A DNA stretch of 8,059 bases. Origin: an uncultured Chloroflexota bacterium. Its GTDB lineage: Bacteria; Chloroflexota; Anaerolineae; B4-G1; DUEL01. The notes beneath the pieces are model-generated. The model was not told the DNA's origin, searched no databases, and worked only from the letters and a program-made list of their open reading frames with translations. This document shows positions 1 through 6,246 of the stretch, in pieces; within the stretch, counting starts at the first letter, position 1; each line of letters starts with the position of its first letter. Both the position numbers and the translations under genes were made by a program. Location: contig CAKZOY010000139.1 of NCBI GenBank assembly GCA_937138275.1, positions 1 through 8,059 of the forward strand, written 5' to 3'.

Positions 1-108
1 GTCTAGGGTTTGTATTATCCCAGAGCAAACTCCAATGCCACCATAGCGGCGATAGGTATTAGAAAACCGATTAATTTCCCCAAGAATCTGCACAGTGGGT
101 GCGAGCGT
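1..108 (-). pseudogene. Second, degraded deacetylase C-terminal remnant
   Basis: Read on the minus strand from about 108, one frame gives LAPTVQILGEINRFSNTYRR, then YGGI. After a one-base deletion near 33-34, relative to the copy at 1222-1452, it continues SLLWDNTNP to the window edge. It parallels LRPEQALERIQRLSNT, YGGI and SLLWHNTNL in the other copy. The histidine of the LLWHN motif is replaced by Asp. With a frameshift, no start and an overlap with the methyltransferase tail, it cannot be functional as seen. Whether more of it continues beyond the left edge is unknown. Confidence 0.55.
12..91. repeat. Direct repeat, copy 1 (deacetylase 3' end)
   Basis: This is the partner of the repeat at 1256-1336, in the same orientation. 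The best-conserved core is 12-32, with one mismatch in 21 bases. Together the two copies bracket the methyltransferase gene. Confidence 0.75.
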
Positions 109-388
109 ATAGTACGAAATAGGGCGCAACATATATGCCTTGCTTCCCTGCAACTTTGATAAACATATTTAGTAACATCTTTAGGCCTTTTTTAAGCACG
201 GAACCACTCGGAGTATAGAGGCCGGGTATAAGATTCACCGATGAGAAACCAACACTTTGAACGGTTTGTATTAGCCATCCCTGGTTTATCAGACGTTCCG
301 CCCAGTTGCCTGTATACGGGTCACAGGTATTGGTTGGGGAATCGGGCTGGTAAGAAATCTCACCCTTTTCTCGGAACTCAGCCACGTA
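71..388 (-). pseudogene. Out-of-frame C-terminal part of the methyltransferase
   Basis: This frame encodes YVAEFREKGEISYQP, then PTNTCDPYTGNWAERLI, and a later hydrophobic stretch ending KQGIYVAPYFVLYA. I recall this order (NTCDP.TGNWAERL..., GF.V...PG.Y..., APY.VLYA) as the C-terminal region of SAM methyltransferases in surface-sugar clusters. The upstream frame lacks exactly this part. The first convenient start codon in it is a GTG (385-383) with no good ribosome site, so independent translation is unlikely. The last ten residues before the TAA at 71 (RTHCADSWGN) are not family-like. They are read out of frame from the deacetylase remnant that begins near 105, so the gene's true stop seems to have been lost in a recombination event. 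Confidence 0.65.
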
Positions 389-1173
389 TATTTCATATCG
401 TCTTTTCTGAGCCCTCTCGTGGCTTGGGCTAAGAAATGTATCGTCTCCTGTGGCAAATCCGGGGCTAATTGAGCGATTATTTCCTGCCTGATTTCTAAGT
501 ATGGGCGCAACGTATCTCGTTCTTTATGCCCCCATTTTCTCTTCCGCTGGCAGTATTCAGCCTCAAAGTGAATTCGCTGCAAGCGCCGTCTAACATAAGG
601 ATTCCGGATGTTTGCGCCACTCCCGTAAACAACGCAAAATTCTCCTTGCAACGTTGCTAATCTTTGAAAATGATATTTAAGATCATAAATGTGCTCAAGA
701 ACATCATAAGAAACAACCGCATGGATACAAATGTTGTTGCCAAAAAGATAAGAAACCAGCTCGTCCACGTCTCCACACACCACGTGGTCTAAATTTATCC
801 CCAACATCTGGGATAGTGTCCTCGCATCCTTGCAGGAGACATCGTATATATCGCAGTAAATCACAGTTCCAATTCCCGATTCTTTTGCAAGAAAGGACAA
901 AACACCACTTCCCCCACCGTAATCTACAAGGGTAAACTCTTGAAGAGTCTTGTCCCAATCCTTCGTCGCGAGTTGTAGCAAATGTCCGTATACGTTTAAG
1001 ACACTTGAGAGATTTCTGATTTTTTCACCCAGGTAGCGTTTATTGTATGCAGATATCGGCAACTCATCTAATCTGAGGTCTCTCAAACGGTTCTCCAATC
1101 TTCTACAACCAGCGAGAATTTCCCCCCAATGATATAGGCCGTTACTCCCTAACCGACTCTGCGTCCGAGTCAT
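289..1173 (-). CDS. Class I SAM-dependent methyltransferase, frameshifted (N-terminal part)
   Basis: This 294-aa open frame carries a class I methyltransferase domain. The glycine-rich SAM site is LVDYGGGSGVLSF (82-94), an acidic residue follows strand two (IYCDIYDVS, 105-113), and the post-II motif is SYDVLEHIYDL (155-165). Such enzymes in polysaccharide loci O-methylate a sugar, but no acceptor can be read here. The ATG at 1173 has a strong Shine-Dalgarno site. After residue 261 (K of RKDDMK) the frame runs into non-family sequence rich in Ser, Arg and Pro and stops at 289. The expected continuation is present in another frame at 71-388. Removing two bases (one TA of the TATA at 387-390) would join them as DDMK-Y-VAEFREKGE and give a protein of about 366 residues. 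The gene is therefore probably a frameshift mutant, or the sequence has an error there. Lower GC than the right-hand genes supports separate ancestry. Confidence 0.75.
   Translation of the reverse strand: MTRTQSRLGSNGLYHWGEILAGCRRLENRLRDLRLDELPISAYNKRYLGEKIRNLSSVLNVYGHLLQLATKDWDKTLQEFTLVDYGGGSGVLSFLAKESGIGTVIYCDIYDVSCKDARTLSQMLGINLDHVVCGDVDELVSYLFGNNICIHAVVSYDVLEHIYDLKYHFQRLATLQGEFCVVYGSGANIRNPYVRRRLQRIHFEAEYCQRKRKWGHKERDTLRPYLEIRQEIIAQLAPDLPQETIHFLAQATRGLRKDDMKYTWLSSEKRVRFLTSPIPQPIPVTRIQATGRNV
387..390 (-). other. Apparent frameshift site (TA duplication) in the methyltransferase
   Basis: The minus strand reads AAATATACGTGG here. With one TA removed (AAATACGTGG) the reading frame passes from RKDDMK directly to YVAEFREKGE and on to the family-like C-terminus. 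A tandem dinucleotide is a plausible slippage site. A sequencing or assembly error cannot be excluded from the sequence alone. Confidence 0.55.
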
Positions 1174-1180
1174 ATATCAT

Positions 1181-1186
1181 CCTCCC
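1181..1186 (-). promoter_or_regulatory. Ribosome binding site of the methyltransferase
   Basis: GGGAGG lies 7 nt before the ATG at 1173, a strong site. Even though the gene is now frameshifted, its initiation signal is intact. The 48 bases between the deacetylase fragment stop and the methyltransferase start (1174-1221) hold this site and no clear hairpin or promoter. Confidence 0.7.
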
Positions 1187-1221
1187 TTTCCGCAAGGCTC
1201 ACACCACTGCATCCAGCACTT

Positions 1222-1452
1222 TTAGATATATCTTTGTTGTGAGGTTATTAGATTCGTATTATGCCAGAGCAAACTCAAAATGCCACCGTAACAGCGACAG
1301 GTGTTAGAAAGGCGCTGAATCCTCTCAAGAGCCTGCTCTGGTCGCAAACCCATATATTGCCGGTCCAGTAATGTCGTGTCCATTGCGACCAAAGGGCGCT
1401 CCCGCAATCGCAAAGTCTGCCCCGTCCTTAAGTCGAACAAAGGACTAAACTG
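1222..1452 (-). pseudogene. C-terminal fragment of a polysaccharide-deacetylase-family protein
   Basis: The frame is open from 1452, just after an in-frame TGA at 1455-1453. From the first possible start (TTG, 1440) it encodes 72 residues ending at TAA (1222-1224). It contains RERPLVAMDTTLLD, then LRPEQALERIQRL, then YGGILSLLWHN. This succession is what I recall at the end of polysaccharide-deacetylase-like proteins found in surface-sugar clusters (PL.VMD.TL, SPEEAL, YGG...LLWHN). The catalytic NodB domain that should precede it is absent: the flippase stop is only 10 nt upstream. The last residues (ITSQQRYI) do not look like the normal family end either, so it seems truncated on both sides. 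No good ribosome site precedes the TTG. I read it as a gene remnant that is unlikely to be functional. A second, degraded copy of the same region lies at the left window edge. Confidence 0.65.
1256..1336. repeat. Direct repeat, copy 2 (deacetylase 3' end)
   Basis: This stretch is a direct repeat of 12-91, about 81 nt long. In hand alignment 20 of 21 bases match between 1256-1276 and 12-32. The next 56 bases (1281-1336 against 36-91) match at 41 positions, and there is one 1-nt gap. Both copies fall in the deacetylase C-terminal coding region, so the repeat reflects two related gene ends rather than a mobile-element terminus. Confidence 0.75.
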
Positions 1453-1462
1453 TCACCTATAT

Positions 1463-2791
1463 CTACCGTTCTCTATGGTTATTCACTCGAACATTCAGAA
1501 TGTGGACGTTAAGACTGAATAAAACGGCATAAGCAATGAACATACTTAGGCTGTAGGCGACAATGGTTTGCCTAGGCGTACCGCCAAGCCAATAAGCCAA
1601 ACACATAGATCCTATAACCAGTAGTAACCTACCGAGATCCCATCCAAGCTGCCAGTCTTGGTGTTCGAGGATGTTGAGAGTTTGTGAGAGAGGCACCGTC
1701 ACAAATTGGGGAAGAAGCATCAGAGCCAAGACCTGCATGTATAATCCAGCTTCGCCCCAACCGGTACCGAACAGTCGCGTGAAAAGACATGGCCCACCTA
1801 CTGCGATTAAAGTCACAGGAATAGAACCTAGAAAGAAAAGCCTAACTGCGGTCTTGACAAAGAACAAGCGCAGTTCACGTGAGTTCTGCCGCACAAGATG
1901 ACAAGCTGTTCCCATATATGCTTGAGCCACGGCCTGCCCCATCAAGCTCATTGGCATTCCAACCACTCGCTGTCCGAGGGCAAACCAACCTGCTACCTGC
2001 GGCCCATAGAATGAGGCTAAAAGTAAAGCCGGAAGTTGAAGCCCTGCACTGTTTATCAACCCGGAGAAGCAGGATAGCTTGGGAAATCGCTGGTAACGTC
2101 GGGCTATATCAGATACCCTAGCCATAGTCATTGCTTCTAATGTTATTTTATCGCGCATATGTGTTAATGCAGCGAGGGTAGTTATCCCAGCGGCTTGGCC
2201 CACAACCTGCCCGGTTAGTAATCCCAGCGGTCCAACTCTCAAAAAGCCCAGGCTTATTTGTGTAAGAGATGCCCCCACACCTTGATACAGCCTGGTTCGC
2301 GCGATAGCCCCGAAAGCCCCCTTTCGTATCGCCCAATAGTTGAAGACCTGATAGGTCCCTACCATCCCAACCCCCAGAGGCAAAAGCCAAAGATAGGGCT
2401 GAAGCGCCGGGGCATTGGCCCAGACTGTGATCTGCTCACCCAAGAGCCAGACACTCACTCCTGTCAGCAGAGATATGGCTGTTACAACTCCCAGGGAAAG
2501 CACCAAAAGTGCGGCTGCGTCTTTATCGTCCTCGGGGAGGGGGATAGCCAATTCATACCGCAGGCTTGCGATCACCGAAACAATCCCCAAGACTGAAGAG
2601 TAAACCGCCAGAACCCCAAAATCCTCAGGGGCATATAATCGGGTAAGAACAGGGGAAGCCAGAACAGTAACAACCTGGCCCAGGGCCGTTCCTCCCGCAA
2701 GGGTGATCACCGAGCGAAAAAGTTGGCCGCGGGGAAGGGCCAGGGTCGCCCTCTTTTTAACCCAGTCCCAGGCTGTCACCTTCGGCCCCAT
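1463..2791 (-). CDS. wzx: Wzx-type polysaccharide flippase (MATE/MOP superfamily)
   Basis: This 442-aa integral membrane protein belongs to the O-antigen/teichoic acid export family (COG2244-like). It is expected to flip undecaprenyl-linked oligosaccharide from the cytoplasmic to the outer face of the inner membrane. After a short basic N-terminus come hydrophobic spans, roughly at 27-47, 59-82, 93-117, 132-152, 170-183, 190-209, 245-262, 265-290, 312-333, 350-370, 387-403 and 410-430, which fits the usual 12-14 helices. Family-typical sequence includes SPVLTRLYAPEDFGVLAVYS (46-65), SLRYELAIPLP (76-86), RRYQRFPKLS (231-240) and FYGPQVAGWFALGQRV (261-276). The start overlaps the epimerase end by 35 nt. 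The uronic-acid pathway upstream suggests its cargo contains a diacetamido uronic acid, which is inference. The first real sign of cluster decay (the deacetylase fragment) begins just after its TAG stop. Confidence 0.9.
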   Translation of the reverse strand: MGPKVTAWDWVKKRATLALPRGQLFRSVITLAGGTALGQVVTVLASPVLTRLYAPEDFGVLAVYSSVLGIVSVIASLRYELAIPLPEDDKDAAALLVLSLGVVTAISLLTGVSVWLLGEQITVWANAPALQPYLWLLPLGVGMVGTYQVFNYWAIRKGAFGAIARTRLYQGVGASLTQISLGFLRVGPLGLLTGQVVGQAAGITTLAALTHMRDKITLEAMTMARVSDIARRYQRFPKLSCFSGLINSAGLQLPALLLASFYGPQVAGWFALGQRVVGMPMSLMGQAVAQAYMGTACHLVRQNSRELRLFFVKTAVRLFFLGSIPVTLIAVGGPCLFTRLFGTGWGEAGLYMQVLALMLLPQFVTVPLSQTLNILEHQDWQLGWDLGRLLLVIGSMCLAYWLGGTPRQTIVAYSLSMFIAYAVLFSLNVHILNVRVNNHRER

Positions 2792-3893
2792 CGGCTTTCT
2801 CCTCGCAGAGAACCCCACACAAAATGCAGACAATCCGCTCCCCTGCCCTTCCATCCCCATAAGGCCAGACCGATTCTACCCCCACTCGGGCCTCCAGGGC
2901 CTCCTGAACAATCCGTTTGGGATCGCACCCGACCAGCGTGTTCCACCCCGCCTCCACCGTCTCCACCCACTCTGTCTCCTCCCGCAGGGTCACGCAGGGC
3001 ACCCGGAAGAAGAAGGCTTCTTTCTGCACCCCGCCGGAATCCGTCAGAATGACCCGCGCGTTTTTCTCCAGAACCAGCATATCCAGATACGAGACAGGTT
3101 CCAACACCCGAACCCCGTTCAGCGCTACCCCCAGCCTTCGGAGTTTCTTTGCTGTACGGGGATGCAATGGAAATACAACGGGCAGCCCCTCCCCCGCGAT
3201 CCGCTCCAAACCCCGCAGAATCCCGCTCAAACGCTCGTGGGCATCGGTATTCTCCGCCCGGTGGACGGTAGCCAGAGCATACTCTTTTTGCTCCAACCCC
3301 AATGTCTCCAGAACACAAGATTTTCGCTCTGCCAGTTCGGTATACTGCAGGGCCGCATCGTACATCACGTCGCCCACCAGATGGACCCCTTCCGTAATTC
3401 CTTCCCGCCTCAGGTTCTCCACCGCCCTTTCCGTCGGGCAAAAGAGCAAAGTGGACATATGGTCGGTCAGTACCCGATTGATCTCCTCGGGCATCCTGCG
3501 ATTGAAGGAGCGCAGCCCGGCCTCCACGTGGGCCACGGGGATGTGCAGTTTTGCCGCCGCCAGGGCCCCTGCCAGCGTGCTGTTCGTGTCTCCGTAGACC
3601 ATCACCCAGTCGGGCTTTTCCCGCAGGAGCACTTCCTCAATGCGCCGGAGCATCTCGCCGGTCTGGTATCCGTGGGTCCCCGAACCCACCCCGAGGTGGT
3701 AATCCGGGGCCTTCAGGCTCAGTTCCTCAAAAAACACCTGGGACATCTCGTAGTCATAATGCTGGCCGGTGTGAACCAGCACCTCCTGGATCGGCTGGCC
3801 TGGATTCTCCCGGTTGTAGCGCTGGATGGCCCTGAGCACCGGAGCCAGTTTGATGAACTGGGGCCGAGCGCCGACGATAGAGACGACTTTCAT
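2757..3893 (-). CDS. wbpI: WbpI/WlbD-type UDP-GlcNAc3NAcA 2-epimerase
   Basis: This 378-aa non-hydrolysing UDP-sugar 2-epimerase is predicted to invert C2 of UDP-2,3-diacetamido-2,3-dideoxyglucuronate and give UDP-ManNAc3NAcA, the last step of the pathway. Family motifs appear in order: VGARPQFIKLAPV (7-19), HTGQHYDYEMSQVFF (41-55), YGDTNSTLAGALAA (100-113), HVEAGLRSFNRRMPEEINR (122-140), TVHRAENT (209-216), HPRT (244-247), DSGGVQKEAFFF (285-296), REETEWVET (304-312) and YGDGRAGERI (345-354). The QKEAFFF and TEWVE forms match WbpI-type enzymes, whereas WecB-type UDP-GlcNAc epimerases usually have a TERPE-like motif; this is from memory. About 20 residues after the normal end (CGVLCEEKADGAEGDSLGLG, 359-378) are not family-like and come from overlap with the flippase gene start. 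The ATG follows the dehydrogenase stop by 1 nt. A plain WecB function remains possible. Confidence 0.87.
   Translation of the reverse strand: MKVVSIVGARPQFIKLAPVLRAIQRYNRENPGQPIQEVLVHTGQHYDYEMSQVFFEELSLKAPDYHLGVGSGTHGYQTGEMLRRIEEVLLREKPDWVMVYGDTNSTLAGALAAAKLHIPVAHVEAGLRSFNRRMPEEINRVLTDHMSTLLFCPTERAVENLRREGITEGVHLVGDVMYDAALQYTELAERKSCVLETLGLEQKEYALATVHRAENTDAHERLSGILRGLERIAGEGLPVVFPLHPRTAKKLRRLGVALNGVRVLEPVSYLDMLVLEKNARVILTDSGGVQKEAFFFRVPCVTLREETEWVETVEAGWNTLVGCDPKRIVQEALEARVGVESVWPYGDGRAGERIVCILCGVLCEEKADGAEGDSLGLG
2799..2804 (-). promoter_or_regulatory. Ribosome binding site deciding the flippase start
   Basis: GAGGAG lies 7 nt before the ATG at 2791, inside the 3' end of the epimerase gene. 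It favours the 2791 start (MGPKVTAWDW) over the upstream in-frame ATGs at 2860 and 2854. Those would add a non-family N-terminus and enlarge the overlap from 35 nt to about 100 nt. Confidence 0.7.
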
Positions 3894-3894
3894 T

Positions 3895-5217
3895 CTACCC
3901 CTGCCCTATACCCCGATAGATCCACCCTGCCGCCCGTGCCTGCTCCGCAGAGAACACGTGCCGTCCATCAATGAGGATCGGCCGGGCAACCCGCGCCCGC
4001 AACATCCGCAGGTCCAGAGTGCGATAGGCGTCGTGCGCTACCATCACGACGAGCGCGTCGCAGCCCTCCACGATCTGCCAGAGATCGCCCCGGTACTCCG
4101 GAACGTACGTATCATGAACCCTGATACAGGCTCCCAGTTCCTGCAGCCGTGCCACGAGGGCCTCACTGGGGCTGTTGCGCGTGTCGTCCGAGTTCTCCAG
4201 GTAGGCGTAACCCAACACGGCCACGTTCGCACCGGCAATTCCGACGCCGGCCTCGCGCAATGCTCCCACCGTTATGTCGGCTACGTGCAATGGCATACTG
4301 TCATTCACCGCGCGCGCCGCCGGGATCAGGCGCAGGGGCACTTCCTTATCCCGCACGCTGTATGCCAGCAGCCACGGGTCTTTGGGAATACAGTGCCCTC
4401 CCACCCCCGCTCCGGGCAGGTGCATATTCCGTGCGGGGACCTTGTTCACCAGTTCCCGCACCCGCCACACGTCACCGCCCACCGCCTCGCAGATCAGAGA
4501 TACTTCGTTGGCAAAAGCGATCTGGACATCCCGGTAGGCATTTTCCACCGTTTTGACCAGTTCGGCGGTCAGGCAATCGGTCAGGTCCAGATCGACCTGG
4601 ACGACGTGACGATACAAATCCGCCATCGTCTCCGTCGTCTCCGGCGTGAGGCCACCCACGACCCGGCTCATTGCGCGCAGGTTGTGCAGCAACCGGCCCG
4701 GAGTTACCCGCTCCGGGCAGTGGCCCAGGTGGAAACCTTCGTTTGCCCGCTTTCCGCTGCTTTGCTCCAGCAGAGGCCGGATAAGTTCTTCGGTTGTCCG
4801 CGGCGCAATGGTGGATTCCACGATCACCAGTGTTCCATTTTTCAGCACAGGGCCCAGGTGGATGAGGGCCGTCTTCAGCGCGTCGTAACGGGGCACCTTC
4901 TCCTCGTCCACCGGCGTATGGACGGCGACGATCACCACATCCCGATCCCGCAGCGCATCGTACTCGGTTGTTGCCCGCAATCTACCTGTCCGAACTACCT
5001 GAGCCAGGATTTCCGCCAGCCCTGGTTCCTGTCCTTCTATGGGAGAAACCCCGGCGTTAATCTTGGCTACCCGATCGGCATCAATATCCATCCCCAGGAC
5101 ATCAAAGCCGGCTTCCGCAAATACGACGGCGACGGGGAGGCCGACGTATCCCAGGCCCACCACCCCCAGAAGCGCTTCCCTGCGCCGAATTCGCTCTCTG
5201 AGGTCGGCAAGGGTCAT
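3895..5217 (-). CDS. UDP-GlcNAc/UDP-ManNAc 6-dehydrogenase (WbpA/WecC family)
   Basis: This 440-aa nucleotide-sugar dehydrogenase performs the two-step NAD-dependent oxidation of a UDP-N-acetylhexosamine at C6 to the uronic acid. In the inferred pathway this is the first step, UDP-GlcNAc to UDP-GlcNAcA. Visible are GLGYVGLP (21-28) of the NAD-binding domain, ESTIAP (134-139), HCPERVTPG (166-174), and the central helix ELVKTVENAYRDVQIAFANE (219-238) with the conserved K222. The catalytic cysteine C276 lies in GVGGHCIPKDPW (271-282), and the C-terminal domain carries YLENSDDTRNSPS (339-351). The length is normal. The start overlaps the upstream stop by ATGA, with GAGG 7 nt upstream. The TAG stop is 1 nt from the epimerase ATG. 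Residues around HCPERV and RDVQIAFANE resemble, from memory, WecC (UDP-ManNAc dehydrogenase) more than P. aeruginosa WbpA, so substrate stereochemistry is uncertain and I leave the symbol blank. Confidence 0.87.
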   Translation of the reverse strand: MTLADLRERIRRREALLGVVGLGYVGLPVAVVFAEAGFDVLGMDIDADRVAKINAGVSPIEGQEPGLAEILAQVVRTGRLRATTEYDALRDRDVVIVAVHTPVDEEKVPRYDALKTALIHLGPVLKNGTLVIVESTIAPRTTEELIRPLLEQSSGKRANEGFHLGHCPERVTPGRLLHNLRAMSRVVGGLTPETTETMADLYRHVVQVDLDLTDCLTAELVKTVENAYRDVQIAFANEVSLICEAVGGDVWRVRELVNKVPARNMHLPGAGVGGHCIPKDPWLLAYSVRDKEVPLRLIPAARAVNDSMPLHVADITVGALREAGVGIAGANVAVLGYAYLENSDDTRNSPSEALVARLQELGACIRVHDTYVPEYRGDLWQIVEGCDALVVMVAHDAYRTLDLRMLRARVARPILIDGRHVFSAEQARAAGWIYRGIGQG

Positions 5218-6212
5218 ATCGCCACCTCAATGACCCGGTGGGTCCTGCCCGATTCCACCAGCCAAAGCGCTAATTGCAGGGCCATCAGCCCATCCTCAGC
5301 GGTAACGGGGACGGGATGTCCATTGCGAATGGACTGAAGAAAAGACTCCAGTTCCGCCTTCAGGGGTTCGTATCGCTGGATGGGGTAGCGGATCATATAT
5401 CCCTCGCTCACGCCTTTCAGGGTCTGGAGGGCTGCCCAGGAGATCTCTCCGGCCAGGCTGTTTTCGTAGAAGTAGAGTTCCTGGTTGAGGTCATCCATCC
5501 GGAGCATTCCCCGCTCCCCCAGGAGGAGCGTTTCCCGGACCTTGGTTGGGGTCAGCCAATTGACCTCCAGCGCGCCGACGACTCCCTCCGGAAAGCGCAA
5601 TAGGGCCCACAGCAAATCTTCGTGCATAGTGTGCACCCGCTGTTCGGTCTCGGCGTATACCCGGATGGGATTGGAACCGACCAGGTAACGCATAATATCC
5701 AGGTCGTGAGAGGCCAGGTCCACCACCACCCCCACGTCGCGAATGCGGGCCGGGAAAGGCCCAACCCGTCGGCACGAAATCTGGAACAGGCGGCCCAGTT
5801 CTCCGGCCTCTAACTTCTGTTTCAGTGCCTGAACGGCAGGGTTAAAGCGGACGATGTGACCGACCATCAACTGCCGTCCTGAGTGGTGGGCCCGCTCAAT
5901 CATCCGCTGCGCTTCGGCGATGGTGGCAGCAATGGGTTTCTCCACCAGGACATGAGCCCCGGCCTCCAGTGCAGCGGTAACGACCTGCTCGTGCAGAGCC
6001 GTCGGCACGGCGACGGAAACGGCATCGCAACATTCCCGTTCCAGCATCGCGCGAGCGTCGGTATACCAGCGAGTCTTATACCGTGCGCCGATGGACCGGG
6101 CGATCTGCTCATCCATATCCACTACAGCGACCAACTCTACGTCCGGCAGTTCACTGTAGACACGGACGTGGTTCTTCCCCATAGCCCCCAAGCCGATGAC
6201 AGCCACCTTCAT
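5214..6212 (-). CDS. wbpB: WbpB/WlbA-type UDP-GlcNAc uronate 3-dehydrogenase (Gfo/Idh/MocA family)
   Basis: This 332-aa NAD-dependent oxidoreductase is predicted to oxidise C3 of UDP-N-acetylglucosaminuronic acid, producing the 3-keto substrate of the neighbouring aminotransferase. The N-terminal Rossmann fold opens with VIGLGAMGKNH (5-15), and an acidic residue follows strand two (VVDMD, 30-34). The catalytic-lysine motif is EKPIA (91-95, K92). GHIVRFNPAV (118-127) and the active-site stretch DLASHDLD (165-172, H169) belong to the C-terminal Gfo/Idh/MocA domain. The length is close to known WlbA proteins. The start at 6212 has a strong Shine-Dalgarno site and the typical MKVAVIG opening. The TGA overlaps the next gene's ATG (5214-5217). 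Gfo/Idh/MocA enzymes act on many sugars, so the exact substrate is inferred from the neighbours. Confidence 0.85.
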   Translation of the reverse strand: MKVAVIGLGAMGKNHVRVYSELPDVELVAVVDMDEQIARSIGARYKTRWYTDARAMLERECCDAVSVAVPTALHEQVVTAALEAGAHVLVEKPIAATIAEAQRMIERAHHSGRQLMVGHIVRFNPAVQALKQKLEAGELGRLFQISCRRVGPFPARIRDVGVVVDLASHDLDIMRYLVGSNPIRVYAETEQRVHTMHEDLLWALLRFPEGVVGALEVNWLTPTKVRETLLLGERGMLRMDDLNQELYFYENSLAGEISWAALQTLKGVSEGYMIRYPIQRYEPLKAELESFLQSIRNGHPVPVTAEDGLMALQLALWLVESGRTHRVIEVAI

Positions 6213-6220
6213 CTGGGATG

Positions 6221-6226
6221 CCTCCT
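6221..6226 (-). promoter_or_regulatory. Ribosome binding site of the WbpB-type gene
   Basis: AGGAGG lies 8 nt before the ATG at 6212, in the 34-nt gap after the aminotransferase stop. This is the largest gap inside the five-gene pathway block, and I see no promoter or terminator in it. Confidence 0.65.
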
Positions 6227-6246
6227 GATGCGGGACTTTGGGTCCA

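Noticed and set aside
1174..1221. Possible terminator or promoter between the deacetylase fragment and the methyltransferase
   Set aside because: I found no stem-loop followed by a T-run and no convincing -35/-10 pair. Only the ribosome site stands out.
12..1336. The direct repeats as ends of an insertion sequence or transposon
   Set aside because: No transposase lies between them, they are about 22% diverged, they are in direct rather than inverted orientation, and they have a coding explanation as deacetylase gene ends.
2792..2860. Upstream flippase starts at 2860 or 2854
   Set aside because: The extra residues fall in the epimerase coding region and are not membrane-protein-like. GAGGAG is ideally placed for 2791.
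2703..3974. A 423-codon open frame on the plus strand
   Set aside because: It is a shadow of the epimerase gene, proline- and histidine-rich with no recognisable domain.
3826..5337. A 503-codon open frame on the plus strand, longer than the gene opposite it
   Set aside because: It is antisense to the UDP-sugar dehydrogenase. Its product is rich in His, Gln, Arg and Pro without domain-like pattern, and the minus-strand gene has full catalytic motifs and a coupled start.
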